From Pantoea eucalypti (lineage in GTDB: Bacteria > Pseudomonadota > Gammaproteobacteria > Enterobacterales > Enterobacteriaceae), in the NCBI RefSeq assembly GCF_009646115.1, contig NZ_CP045720.1, positions 3,971,996-4,035,995 on the forward strand: 64,000 bases of DNA, in the 5' to 3' direction. The notes beneath the pieces are model-generated. The model had not been told where the DNA came from, searched no databases, and worked only from the letters and a program-made list of their open reading frames with translations. Below are positions 26,877-34,781 of this stretch, piece by piece. A program made the translations under genes and the position numbers. Positions within the stretch are counted from its first letter, which is position 1; each line of letters starts with the position of its first letter.

Positions 26877-26953
26877 TGGTCGGCGAGAGAGGATTCGAAC
26901 CTCCGACCCACTGGTCCCAAACCAGTTGCGCTACCAAGCTGCGCTACTCGCCG
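26877..26953 (-). tRNA. tRNA-Pro, anticodon UGG
   Basis: A 77-nt gene with encoded CCA. The cloverleaf is complete: acceptor CGGCGAG, anticodon stem-loop ACTGG-TTTGGGA-CCAGT (anticodon UGG), and T arm with GGTTCGAATCC. The sequence agrees with the E. coli UGG species (proM), although this genomic site, between dppA and eptB, is occupied in E. coli by proK (CGG). I therefore give no symbol. Confidence 0.97.
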
Positions 26954-26963
26954 ATGGGGGCGC

Positions 26964-26992
26964 ATGTTACTGCTACCCCCGATCAGCGTCAA
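26964..26992 (-). promoter_or_regulatory. promoter of tRNA-Pro
   Basis: On the minus strand TTGACG (26987-26992) and TAACAT (26964-26969) are separated by 17 bp, followed by a GC-rich discriminator (GCGCCCCC) typical of stringently controlled stable-RNA promoters, just upstream of the tRNA. Confidence 0.8.
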
Positions 26993-27078
26993 CCGCTTTT
27001 TATGCTTTTGCCGCCAATCGCCTGGAAAGCACGCGGTTACCCGTAATTAACCACCTGCCCTGCCCTTTTCGCTCACTA

Positions 27079-28770
27079 TTACAGCGCTTTAGCCTGACCT
27101 TTTGCCGGTGCCTGACACCAGTTGTTGGCGGGGTTAATACCGCCATCTGGCGAGGTATAACCCAGACAGCCCAGAATGGTGTCGAACAACTCAACATGGC
27201 GATGAGTGCGGCCTACGCGCTGCTGCGCCTGCAAACGCTCAAAATTGCTGCGGTTCTGGCTGTCTTCCAGATACTTATCGGAGGCCCAGACCATCATCGG
27301 TACGCGGAACTGCTCAGGTGGCGCCATCTCGCGCGGCGTGCCGTGCAAATGCATATTCTCGCTAATCGACTCACCGTGATCAGAGGCATAGAAAACGATC
27401 GCCTTCTTATCACGCAGCTGATCCAGCACGCTATCCAGCATACTATCGACATACAGCACCGAGTTGTCATAAGCGTTAATCAACTGCGCTTTGCTGCAGG
27501 TCTCATCCACGCCCATACATTCCGGCTGATATTTCGCGAAACTGCGCGGATAACGCTGTGAATAGAGGTAGTGCGACCCTTTAGTGTGCAACACGATCAG
27601 ATGCTTACCTTTCGGGAAACGATCCAGTGACGCTTTCATCTCCGGCACCAGCAGCATGTCATCCACCGCTTTGCCCTGATTACGCTTCTCTGAACCAATC
27701 TGCTCACGGAAAGCAAAGTTGTTGGCATTGATGTTGTCGTAGAACCAGACTTCGCTCTGCATCGCAAACAACTCAGACGTGAAGCCCAGCTCTTTCATCA
27801 CCGCAAACACGTTCTGCTCTTTCAGCGTACGACCTGGGTTATCCATGGTGCCGCCTTCGCGTACGAACATGCAGCGCAATGACAGCTTGGTCGCGGTATC
27901 ACAGGATTCGCCCCGGAACGCCACAAGATTCTTCTCTTTCGACAACTTTGGCGTGGTGTCACGCTCGTAGCCCAGCATCCCCATGTGATCCCAGCGGGTG
28001 GTCTCACCAATCACAAACACCACATAGGTGTCGTCCAGGCCGGCAGGCGCGACGTAGGTAAACTTCTTCGCCGGATCCAGCAATTCCTCGCTATTCAGCG
28101 TCTCATCCACGCGGGTCCAGGCAAAGAGTCCTACAGCTGCAAGCCAGTTTGAAGGAAGATAAGAGTGTGCCACGACACCGCCGTAGCTCGGTAGATCGAC
28201 GTTGGTAATCTCTTCGTTTTGCTTCTGCAGTTTGTCCAGAAAGCGAATCGGCAACCAGACCAGCGCCACGCAAAGCAGCATGATCACGGAGGGTTTAAGA
28301 CGCTGTCCCGGCGTGCGCAGCTGCTCATTCAACGTCATGCTCAGCTTATTACGCCAGATCATCAGCAGCGGCAGCGCGCTGACCAGCACCATCCACAGAA
28401 TGAAATGGTAGCCAACCACCTCTTTAGAAAGATCGGTATCAGTGGTCATCACCGAAGCCACAATGCCGTAGCCAATTACGACGTTAAAAAATGCCATGTA
28501 ATAAGCAGCGGCAACGGAAATCAGCACTATCAGCGTGGCCAGCACGCGATAAAACCACTTTCCACCCAGCGACAGCAGCCGCATCAGGAAGAAAGTCAGC
28601 AGCACAATGGCCACCACTTCAGTGACGGCAGTCAGCCAGTTCGTTATCGTAGAGTGCGAAAGAAAACCATCAAAACGACGATAGAAAATTGGTAAATTCA
28701 GTAAGATACCGAGGTAGAGCGCCAGCAGTAACGATAACTTCTGCTGAGTCAGGGTTTTAATATAATTCAT
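27079..28770 (-). CDS. eptB: Kdo2-lipid A phosphoethanolamine 7''-transferase EptB
   Basis: Inner-membrane enzyme that adds phosphoethanolamine to the outer Kdo of the lipopolysaccharide core, reducing negative charge and cationic-peptide binding. 563 residues, the same as the E. coli protein. Five N-terminal membrane helices (to about residue 175) precede a periplasmic sulfatase-like domain with the metal and catalytic motif GETTRWDH (255-262; catalytic Thr 257 or 258) and YASDHGES for the second metal-binding part. Position next to tRNA-Pro and dpp is conserved with E. coli, where eptB is controlled by sigma-E and the MgrR small RNA; neither control is visible here. Confidence 0.95.
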   Translation of the reverse strand: MNYIKTLTQQKLSLLLALYLGILLNLPIFYRRFDGFLSHSTITNWLTAVTEVVAIVLLTFFLMRLLSLGGKWFYRVLATLIVLISVAAAYYMAFFNVVIGYGIVASVMTTDTDLSKEVVGYHFILWMVLVSALPLLMIWRNKLSMTLNEQLRTPGQRLKPSVIMLLCVALVWLPIRFLDKLQKQNEEITNVDLPSYGGVVAHSYLPSNWLAAVGLFAWTRVDETLNSEELLDPAKKFTYVAPAGLDDTYVVFVIGETTRWDHMGMLGYERDTTPKLSKEKNLVAFRGESCDTATKLSLRCMFVREGGTMDNPGRTLKEQNVFAVMKELGFTSELFAMQSEVWFYDNINANNFAFREQIGSEKRNQGKAVDDMLLVPEMKASLDRFPKGKHLIVLHTKGSHYLYSQRYPRSFAKYQPECMGVDETCSKAQLINAYDNSVLYVDSMLDSVLDQLRDKKAIVFYASDHGESISENMHLHGTPREMAPPEQFRVPMMVWASDKYLEDSQNRSNFERLQAQQRVGRTHRHVELFDTILGCLGYTSPDGGINPANNWCQAPAKGQAKAL

Positions 28771-29088
28771 GAAAAAAGGTGTTTCTCCGGTGTGAAGCGC
28801 TTAACCAAATCTTTTATGTGACTGCCGAAACGCGGCAGAGTTCGCTGAATAAGCGGACCGGACAAGATGAAGGAAAATTCTGAACGGATTTATAGGCTAT
28901 AACGCGAGGTGGCTCAGTAAAGCATGAGGGCGTTTCATAGACCAGATAATAATCGCTGTCGACCTGATTAGCACATTTTTTGAACACAGCGCGGAGGATT
29001 AACCGGACATGCTGACGCAGTGAGACGGAAGTGTGGGATTGAATAACAGGCAAAAGTGCGGGCCTGATAATTCAGGCCCGGAGCATGC
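28771..29088. other. intergenic region between eptB and ohr
   Basis: 318 bp between two leftward genes. It should hold the eptB promoter. A 79-codon open frame on the minus strand (28814-29053) has no recognisable features and I do not call it. Confidence 0.4.
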
Positions 29089-29517
29089 TTAGCGAATGAT
29101 GTTCAGCGTCACGTCGATGTTGTTGCGAGTGGCGTTTGAGTAAGGACACACGATGTGTGCCGCATCCACCAGCTTCTGCGCTTCTGCTTCATCCATTCCC
29201 GGCAGGTGAATATTCAGCGTCGCTTCGATGCCAAAGCCGTTGGGGATCGGGCCGATACCTACTTCACCTTCAATCCACGCATCTTTTGGCATCGCGATTT
29301 TGTCGCGACCCGCAACAAACTTCATCGCACCGATGAAGCAGGCAGAATAGCCCGCCGCAAACAGCTGCTCAGGGTTGGTCACTTCGCCGCCTGCACCGCC
29401 CATCTCTTTTGGCACGCCCAGTTTAACGTCCAGTACACCGTCAGAAGAGGTTGCACGACCATCACGACCACCGGTAGCTTTGGCTTTGGCGCGGTAAACC
29501 ACTTGTTCTAAAGACAT
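29089..29517 (-). CDS. ohr: organic hydroperoxide resistance protein Ohr (OsmC family)
   Basis: Thiol peroxidase that reduces organic hydroperoxides, usually with lipoyl proteins as electron donors. 142 residues with both catalytic cysteines in the expected context: Cys60 (AAGYSACF) and Cys124 ([10 protein letters not shown]). Length and motifs separate Ohr from OsmC. It is followed upstream, in the same direction, by its redox-sensing repressor ohrR, a common pairing. Confidence 0.95.
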   Translation of the reverse strand: MSLEQVVYRAKAKATGGRDGRATSSDGVLDVKLGVPKEMGGAGGEVTNPEQLFAAGYSACFIGAMKFVAGRDKIAMPKDAWIEGEVGIGPIPNGFGIEATLNIHLPGMDEAEAQKLVDAAHIVCPYSNATRNNIDVTLNIIR

Positions 29518-29612
29518 GACATTTCTCCGTTACACTATTTAATCGCCTGCTACTTATTTAACCGTAATCAGGCGGTGAGGTTCAACGGGTGCAATGCACC
29601 CGTCGGCAATAT

Positions 29613-30077
29613 TTATCGTGACTGAATCAGGTTATCACGCAATCCATCAAGCTGTAATTTCAGCGCCAGCAGGGCATCATCGTCACAGGCAGTGGCACAT
29701 TTAACCGCTTCAGGAATGGCTTCAGCCTTAACGCGCAGCGCACGGCCAGCCTCGGTCAGTGTTACTGCAACCTGCCGTTCATCCTGACGGGTACGCTGCC
29801 GGTTAATCAGACCCGCGCTTTCCAGTCGCTTCAGCAGTGGCGTTAATGTTGCCGAGTCTAAAAAAAGCTGCTCGCCAATCTCTGACACCGTAACATCATC
29901 TTTCTGCCACAACACCAGCATCACCAGATATTGTGGATAGGTAATGTCGAGCTGGCTCAGCAACTGGCGATACACTTTATTCATTGCCAGATTGGCAGAA
30001 TAAAGCGCAAAGCAGAGTTGCTGATCGACCAACAGTGGCATCGTTTTCACTTTTTTGTCATCTTGATCACAGTTCAT
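29613..30077 (-). CDS. ohrR: MarR-family organic-peroxide sensor OhrR
   Basis: Repressor of ohr that loses DNA binding when a reactive cysteine is oxidised by organic peroxides. The winged helix includes [20 protein letters not shown] and the wing TRQDERQ. With the ATG at 30075-30077 the protein has 154 residues, the reactive cysteine (QQLCFALY) is Cys22 and C-terminal cysteines are Cys127 and Cys131, the same numbering as the 2-Cys OhrR of Xanthomonas; this supports the start over the ATG at 30041, although the ribosome-binding site is weak. The gene is divergent from an HD-domain gene. Confidence 0.93.
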   Translation of the reverse strand: MNCDQDDKKVKTMPLLVDQQLCFALYSANLAMNKVYRQLLSQLDITYPQYLVMLVLWQKDDVTVSEIGEQLFLDSATLTPLLKRLESAGLINRQRTRQDERQVAVTLTEAGRALRVKAEAIPEAVKCATACDDDALLALKLQLDGLRDNLIQSR

Positions 30078-30084
30078 GGTGTTC

Positions 30085-30108
30085 AATATATATAGCGCGC
30101 TAGATAAT
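30085..30108. promoter_or_regulatory. candidate OhrR operator
   Basis: A perfect palindrome TAGCGCGCTA (30093-30102), flanked by AT-rich half-sites (extended ATATAGCGCGCTAGAT), sits 16 bp upstream of the ohrR start and between divergent genes. MarR-family repressors bind such palindromes. It could control both ohrR and the HD-domain gene; the assignment is inferred. Confidence 0.45.
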
Positions 30109-30139
30109 TGCAAGCAAACTTTTAGTCAGGGGTAAAAGC

Positions 30140-30736
30140 ATGCTGGATTCACTGGAAGAACAGGCGCGTCGATTCGCCACCGAGGCACATGCCAGTGCCG
30201 GTCAGCGCCGCAAATATACGGATGAGCCTTATATTGTTCATCCGGCCGCGGTGGTGGAACTGGTGCGCAGCGTCAGCCATGACGAGGCATTGTTAGCGGC
30301 AGCCTGGCTGCACGATACCGTAGAAGATACCTCCACGACCCAGAGCGATATCGAAGCCCACTTTGGCGCGCGCGTGGCCAGCCTGGTGGAGATGCTGACC
30401 GATAGCGCACCGGCTACGGCGAAAAATCGGGCGGCCCGGAAGCTTGCGCACTTTCGCCATACGGCCAGCGCCAGTCCTGAGGCCCAGACTATCAAGCTGG
30501 CGGACATCATCGACAATACCCGCGCGATTGTACGTTTTGATCCTGACTTTGCGCGGGTCTACCTGGTGGAAAAGCAGATACAGATTGCGTTGCTGAAGCA
30601 GGGCGATGCACAGTTGTGGCAGCAGGCTTCGACGATCATAGAAAGCGGGCTTGCCCGGTTGCGGGAGCCGCCCTACAGCGTGCCGGAGAGCTGGTTTGTC
30701 AAACAGGCCGCTAAATACAGCATAAAACACGCATAA
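30140..30736 (+). CDS. HD-domain phosphohydrolase, probable small (p)ppGpp hydrolase (Mesh1/SpoT-hydrolase type)
   Basis: A 198-residue protein consisting almost only of an RSH-type hydrolase domain: YIVHP (His34), WLHDTVEDT (His58-Asp59, Glu62-Asp63) and KLADIIDNTRA (Asp122, Asn126). The HDxxED motif and the KLAD..xN element are typical of SpoT- and Mesh1-like enzymes, which split pyrophosphate from guanosine tetraphosphate with Mn2+. There is no synthetase, TGS or ACT domain. The substrate is inferred from motifs. It is divergent from ohrR with 62 bp between the starts, so shared control with the peroxide response is possible. Confidence 0.8.
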   Translation: MLDSLEEQARRFATEAHASAGQRRKYTDEPYIVHPAAVVELVRSVSHDEALLAAAWLHDTVEDTSTTQSDIEAHFGARVASLVEMLTDSAPATAKNRAARKLAHFRHTASASPEAQTIKLADIIDNTRAIVRFDPDFARVYLVEKQIQIALLKQGDAQLWQQASTIIESGLARLREPPYSVPESWFVKQAAKYSIKHA

Positions 30737-30740
30737 AAAA

Positions 30741-30761
30741 ACCCGCCAGCGGCGGGTGTTT
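30741..30761. terminator. bidirectional terminator between the HD gene and yiaG
   Basis: acccgcc / ggcgggt with a 3-nt loop, preceded by seven A residues and followed by gtttt, lies between the convergent HD-domain gene and yiaG and can serve both. Confidence 0.8.
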
Positions 30762-30774
30762 TCATGATGCCTGA

Positions 30775-31071
30775 TTATTCAAGCAACTGGCGTCCCAGAT
30801 AGGGATTGGCCTGTAATAACTTCATCAGTTTCTGCGCCGTCGCGGATGGACGGGTACGCCGGGCTTCCCAGCTTTTCACGGAAGATACGCTCACGCCCAT
30901 CACTTTAGCAAACTCATCAACCTGCATGCCGGTCATTTCGCGCAGACGCTGTGGCTCTGGCTGGGCGGGTTGCTGACGCTGAATAAGTAACTCGGCGGCG
31001 CGATCATCACGTGTCAAAACAATCTGCTCAAGGCTGCTGAGCAATTCAAACATCGGGTCTTTTAATTCCAT
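30775..31071 (-). CDS. yiaG: helix-turn-helix protein YiaG
   Basis: A 98-residue HTH protein closely resembling E. coli YiaG: the start MELKDPMFELLSSLEQIV and the HTH segment MQVDEFAKVMGVSVSSVKSW align along the whole length. Related domains occur as HigA/NadS-like antitoxins, but no toxin gene is adjacent here, and YiaG is a stand-alone gene in E. coli too. The E. coli neighbour cspA is not present upstream. Function unknown. Confidence 0.9.
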   Translation of the reverse strand: MELKDPMFELLSSLEQIVLTRDDRAAELLIQRQQPAQPEPQRLREMTGMQVDEFAKVMGVSVSSVKSWEARRTRPSATAQKLMKLLQANPYLGRQLLE

Positions 31072-31807
31072 AGAGAACTCCTTAAAAACTCACTATGAAG
31101 CACGTGAAAGTAGAGAGGTACGAGCCTGAAGTCAGGACTCTGAAACCGGGCCTGTTCAGGCTGGATCCCGCAAGGGTTTGTTTTTGTTATGAGAAAAACC
31201 ATTACGGGACACAGCCTGCGGTGCACTGCTTATAAAGGTGTCAGAACAATGCAACAAATGCCGGGAGACTAAGTATGGATAGAGACCTGACTATTTGCCG
31301 CGCAATTTATAATTATTTTTTTAACTAACGTGTGCCGAAAACGCTCCAGCGCTTCTAACCTACTGAGGCGGTTGATTTTTGCGCCTGCACAGCGGGCAAA
31401 AAAATCAAATGGTGTTTGCTATTTATGTGGATGCCATCAAGCTTTTGGCGGGCACATTCTCATTTCTGTGAGGCATTACACCTCTTCAGGTAGTGATTGC
31501 AAAATATACGCCAATGGTTTACTTCATGAACACTTATATTCACAGTTCTGATTAATTTAAGAATAGTCCTGGTTTGCCGCTGAGCCCTGGCGCGCGGCGG
31601 CTCACAGCGACGTGCGGAGAAATATTTTATTCTGAACGCCGCCATATCGTCAGCGAAATCAACAGTCACTCTAACGAAACGGCAGATGCCTCATGCCGGT
31701 GCAGTCAGCCGTCCTTAATCGCGCTGATGCGCGCTAAAAGTGCAGCCTTGTGATTGCGCACTCATGACGGGTAAAAAGAGACCTGCCACCTGAAAGGATG
31801 AAGAGCG
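31072..31807. other. 736-bp region without a recognisable gene
   Basis: Between the divergent yiaG and the gamma-glutamyltransferase gene. A 73-codon frame at 31330-31551 (plus) and a 69-codon frame at 31460-31669 (minus) are not protein-like to me. A long AT-rich stretch (31300-31560) interrupted by a GC-rich part (31575-31620) suggests decayed or transferred sequence. The yiaG and ggt-like promoters must be at its ends. Confidence 0.4.
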
Positions 31808-33406
31808 ATGCGAGAAACAGATTTTGACGTCGGATACCCTTCTCATCGCGTACCGATGATGGGACGCAATGCCGTGGCGACCTCACAACCGCTGGCGGCG
31901 CAGGCGGGCTTACGGATGCTGCAGCAGGGCGGAAATGCTGTAGATGCCGCTGTCGCTACCGCCATCGCCTTAACTGTGCTGGAGCCAACCGGAAACGGCA
32001 TCGGCAGCGATGCGTTTGCCATTGTCTGGGACGGCAGCGAGCTGCATGGATTAAACGCCTCAGGCCGTTCGCCCGCCGCGTGGCATCCTGAGCGCTTCGC
32101 CGGTTTGAGTGCAATGCCAGAAACCGGCTGGGAGTCCGTTACCGTCCCGGGTGCCGTCTCGGCGTGGGTCACGCTGGCGCAGCGCTTCGGGACCCTACCG
32201 CTGACCACACTGGCGCAACCCGCAATTGACTATGCGCGCAACGGTTTTCCGGTATCACCGCTGATTGGTCAGCTGTGGCAGCGAGGCTATGACAAGCTAC
32301 GGGATCAGCCTGGCTTCATCGACTGCTTTGCGCCGCAGGGCCGTCCACCCCGTGCGGGCGAGTTATTCCGCAATCCGGCTCAGGCCCGGACCCTGCAGAC
32401 GATCGCTGAGACACAGGGTGAAAGTTTTTATCGCGGTGCACTGGCGCAGAAGATGACAGCCTTTGCCCGTGAACATGGCGCGGCGCTGACGCTGGACGAT
32501 TTGAAAAACCATCGCGCCGACTGGGTTACCCTGCTGTCACATCCGTTTGCCGGGGGATCGGTGCAGGAGTTGCCGCCTAACGGTCAGGGCATTGCGACAT
32601 TGATTGCGCTCGGCATTCTGGAAGCGTGGGAGATCAACCGTTATGCGCCTGATTCGCCGCAGTGGCTGCATCTCTCCATTGAGGCGATGAAACTGGCACT
32701 GGTTGATCTGGAGCGTTATGTCACCGATGAAGATCATCTCGAGTTCCCGGCAGCGTTACTGCTGAGTAAAGAGTATATCCGCCAGCGGGCAGCGTTGATT
32801 GATCCTGACAAAGCGGGAGATTTCCGCTTTGGATCACCGCAGCAGAGCGGCACGGTGTATGTTGCGACGGCTGATGCCAGCGGTATGATGGTCTCATTCA
32901 TTCAGTCTAACTACATGGGCTTTGGCTCCGGCGTGGTGGTGCCCGACACCGGCATCAGCCTGCAGAACCGTGGGGCGGGCTTTTCACTCGATCCAGACCA
33001 TCCTAACGTGGTGGCAGGCGGTAAGCGCCCTTTTCACACCATCATCCCGGCCTTTGCGCTGGATGAGCAGGGTCAGCCGCTGATGGCGTTTGGTGTGATG
33101 GGTGGCCCGATGCAGGCGCAGGGTCATGTCCAGCTGGCGCTGCGAATTATGCTGCACCGCCAGAATCCGCAGGCTGCGATTGATGCGCCGCGCTGGCGGG
33201 TGGTACAGGGACGCGAGGTGGTGTTTGAATCGACACTCGATCGCAATACCCTGAGCACGCTGCGCCGCATGGGGCACAATGTGGTACTGGAAGATCCCCT
33301 GAGCAATTACAACTTTGGTGGCGCGCAGGCGATAGTGCGCGATCCGCAGGGTTTCTATATTGCAGCCAGCGAGAGTCGCAAAGATGGTCAGGCGGTGGTG
33401 TTTTAA
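31808..33406 (+). CDS. gamma-glutamyltransferase family protein, predicted cytoplasmic
   Basis: N-terminal nucleophile hydrolase of the gamma-glutamyltranspeptidase family; members cleave themselves before a Thr that becomes the catalytic N-terminal residue. 532 residues without signal peptide, unlike periplasmic Ggt, so closer to YwrD-like or acylase-like members. Family motifs are GGNAVDAAVATAIALTVLEP near 38-58, a candidate cleavage site before Thr349 (QQSGTVYVATAD) and the oxyanion region GFGSGVVVPDTGISLQNRG. The substrate cannot be told from sequence. A good ribosome-binding site (AAGGATG) precedes the ATG. No operon partner. Confidence 0.88.
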   Translation: MRETDFDVGYPSHRVPMMGRNAVATSQPLAAQAGLRMLQQGGNAVDAAVATAIALTVLEPTGNGIGSDAFAIVWDGSELHGLNASGRSPAAWHPERFAGLSAMPETGWESVTVPGAVSAWVTLAQRFGTLPLTTLAQPAIDYARNGFPVSPLIGQLWQRGYDKLRDQPGFIDCFAPQGRPPRAGELFRNPAQARTLQTIAETQGESFYRGALAQKMTAFAREHGAALTLDDLKNHRADWVTLLSHPFAGGSVQELPPNGQGIATLIALGILEAWEINRYAPDSPQWLHLSIEAMKLALVDLERYVTDEDHLEFPAALLLSKEYIRQRAALIDPDKAGDFRFGSPQQSGTVYVATADASGMMVSFIQSNYMGFGSGVVVPDTGISLQNRGAGFSLDPDHPNVVAGGKRPFHTIIPAFALDEQGQPLMAFGVMGGPMQAQGHVQLALRIMLHRQNPQAAIDAPRWRVVQGREVVFESTLDRNTLSTLRRMGHNVVLEDPLSNYNFGGAQAIVRDPQGFYIAASESRKDGQAVVF

Positions 33407-33632
33407 GGCTGCAGCCGTGATCGCAATACCGCTAAACTGACGTTCAGGTTAACGCATGATGGCAGGAAACGTATCGCGCTCTGACGTGCGGGCGATCCCG
33501 TTGTATCACCGGCGTTTAAGAAAGCCTCTGCTTCACAGGCGGTTTCACATTGTGCCGTGACGGCGGTTTGTTCTATTCTTTAGGCCATTCCCACCTGGAC
33601 ATCAGACAGTACTACCGACAGGAGTTGACCCA

Positions 33633-34349
33633 ATGGCTTCAGGACTTACACGCCTTATGGCACGCGGCGGCATTATGCTCGCTGGCGCGCTCATCGTGCT
33701 GCAACTCACCGCATGCGGTGACAAAGAAGGCGAGCAGCGTAAAGCATTTATTGATTTCCTCCAGAATACCGTGATGCGCAGTGGCGAGCATCTCCCTAGT
33801 CTCAGCGAAAACCAGAAGCAAAGCTTTGGCAACTTCGCCAGCGATTACGCCATCATGTACGGCTTTTCGCAGCAGGCGAACAAAGCCGTTGAACAGGGGA
33901 TGCGTCCGGTGGTGGATGAACTGTCTGCCATTCGCGTTCCGCAGGATTATCTCAGCCGTCGTGATTCCCTGCGTCAGGCCACGAGCGCACTGGTCATTGT
34001 TACCCAGCAGATTGAGAGCGCAAAAATGCAGGCGGACAGCAGCAAAGCGGCCCTAAAGCAGACGGATGATCTGAAAAAAGTCTACGACACCGCCTATAAC
34101 AAAGTGGTGACGGTACCCGCCAATCAGCTGATTCCGCTGCTGCCTAAACTTCAGGCGCTGAGCCAGGCTGCCGTGCAGACCGGCGAATTCCTGCAAACTC
34201 AGGGTACCCGCGTCAGCTTCAATGATGGCGGCGTGCAGTTCCCGACGCAGGATCAGGCTTCACAATACAACGCGATAATGAGCACGTTATCCGCGAATGC
34301 ACAGGCGCTTCCTCAGGCACAAGCGGCCGTTCAGGGTGGCCTGCAGTAA
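33633..34349 (+). CDS. yiaF: DUF3053 lipoprotein YiaF
   Basis: A 238-residue predicted lipoprotein: signal segment with lipobox LTAC (Cys28), then a mostly helical, Gln/Ala-rich body. It matches the E. coli YiaF (DUF3053) family; function unknown. It has its own spacer on both sides, and the hairpin at 34361-34383 follows directly. Confidence 0.88.
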   Translation: MASGLTRLMARGGIMLAGALIVLQLTACGDKEGEQRKAFIDFLQNTVMRSGEHLPSLSENQKQSFGNFASDYAIMYGFSQQANKAVEQGMRPVVDELSAIRVPQDYLSRRDSLRQATSALVIVTQQIESAKMQADSSKAALKQTDDLKKVYDTAYNKVVTVPANQLIPLLPKLQALSQAAVQTGEFLQTQGTRVSFNDGGVQFPTQDQASQYNAIMSTLSANAQALPQAQAAVQGGLQ

Positions 34350-34360
34350 ATCTGCTTTAT

Positions 34361-34383
34361 GGGCAGGCGTAGGTCGCCTGCCC
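34361..34383 (+). terminator. stem-loop after yiaF
   Basis: gggcaggcg / cgcctgccc form a perfect 9-bp stem with a 5-nt loop, 11 bp after the yiaF stop. The U tract is weak, so it may be an imperfect terminator. Confidence 0.6.
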
Positions 34384-34429
34384 GTCTCCACGCCTTTTCT
34401 AATCGCATCCGATAGCCTGTCGAATGAAG

Positions 34430-34639
34430 TGTGATCTGGCGCATTTTCGACCAAAAATAATTTGTGATCTGAGTCACATTTATATAACAAACCCCCGCCC
34501 TTTTAGTGTGATCAAACTCACAGATAATCAGCTATCACGCGTAAAAACCAGGCAAAACAACACGTAACCGTTATAAAAATGTGATCAATGTCACGCTAAT
34601 CACCCCTGCCACCACCCTTAATCAGTGATATAGATCACA
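34430..34639 (+). promoter_or_regulatory. mtl operon control region with a cluster of CRP sites
   Basis: Four strong cAMP-CRP sites are visible: tgtgatctgagtcaca (34463-34478), tgtgatcaaactcaca (34507-34522), tgtgatcaatgtcacg (34580-34595) and agtgatatagatcaca (34624-34639). A weaker half-site lies at 34430-34445 (tgtgatctggcgcatt). E. coli mtlA also has five CRP sites, so the mannitol operon is probably under the same strong catabolite control. The MtlR operator could not be placed. Confidence 0.85.
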
Positions 34640-34781
34640 CTTTTTCCGCGTGCTACGCAGTGCCAAATTCGCGTGATAGAGTCCGCGTGCATACAGTAAT
34701 ACCACCGGCTGCGAGTCGGGGTGGCTAAACAAAAACAAACGCGCTCTCCTATTGCAGCGCGTCTCAATAAGGGGTGGGTTT

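Noticed and set aside
28814..29053. 79-codon frame between eptB and ohr
   Set aside because: No family resemblance, no ribosome-binding site, and it occupies the probable eptB promoter region.
30775..31071. YiaG as the antitoxin of a HigBA-like pair
   Set aside because: No toxin frame on either side, and YiaG is a single gene in E. coli as well.
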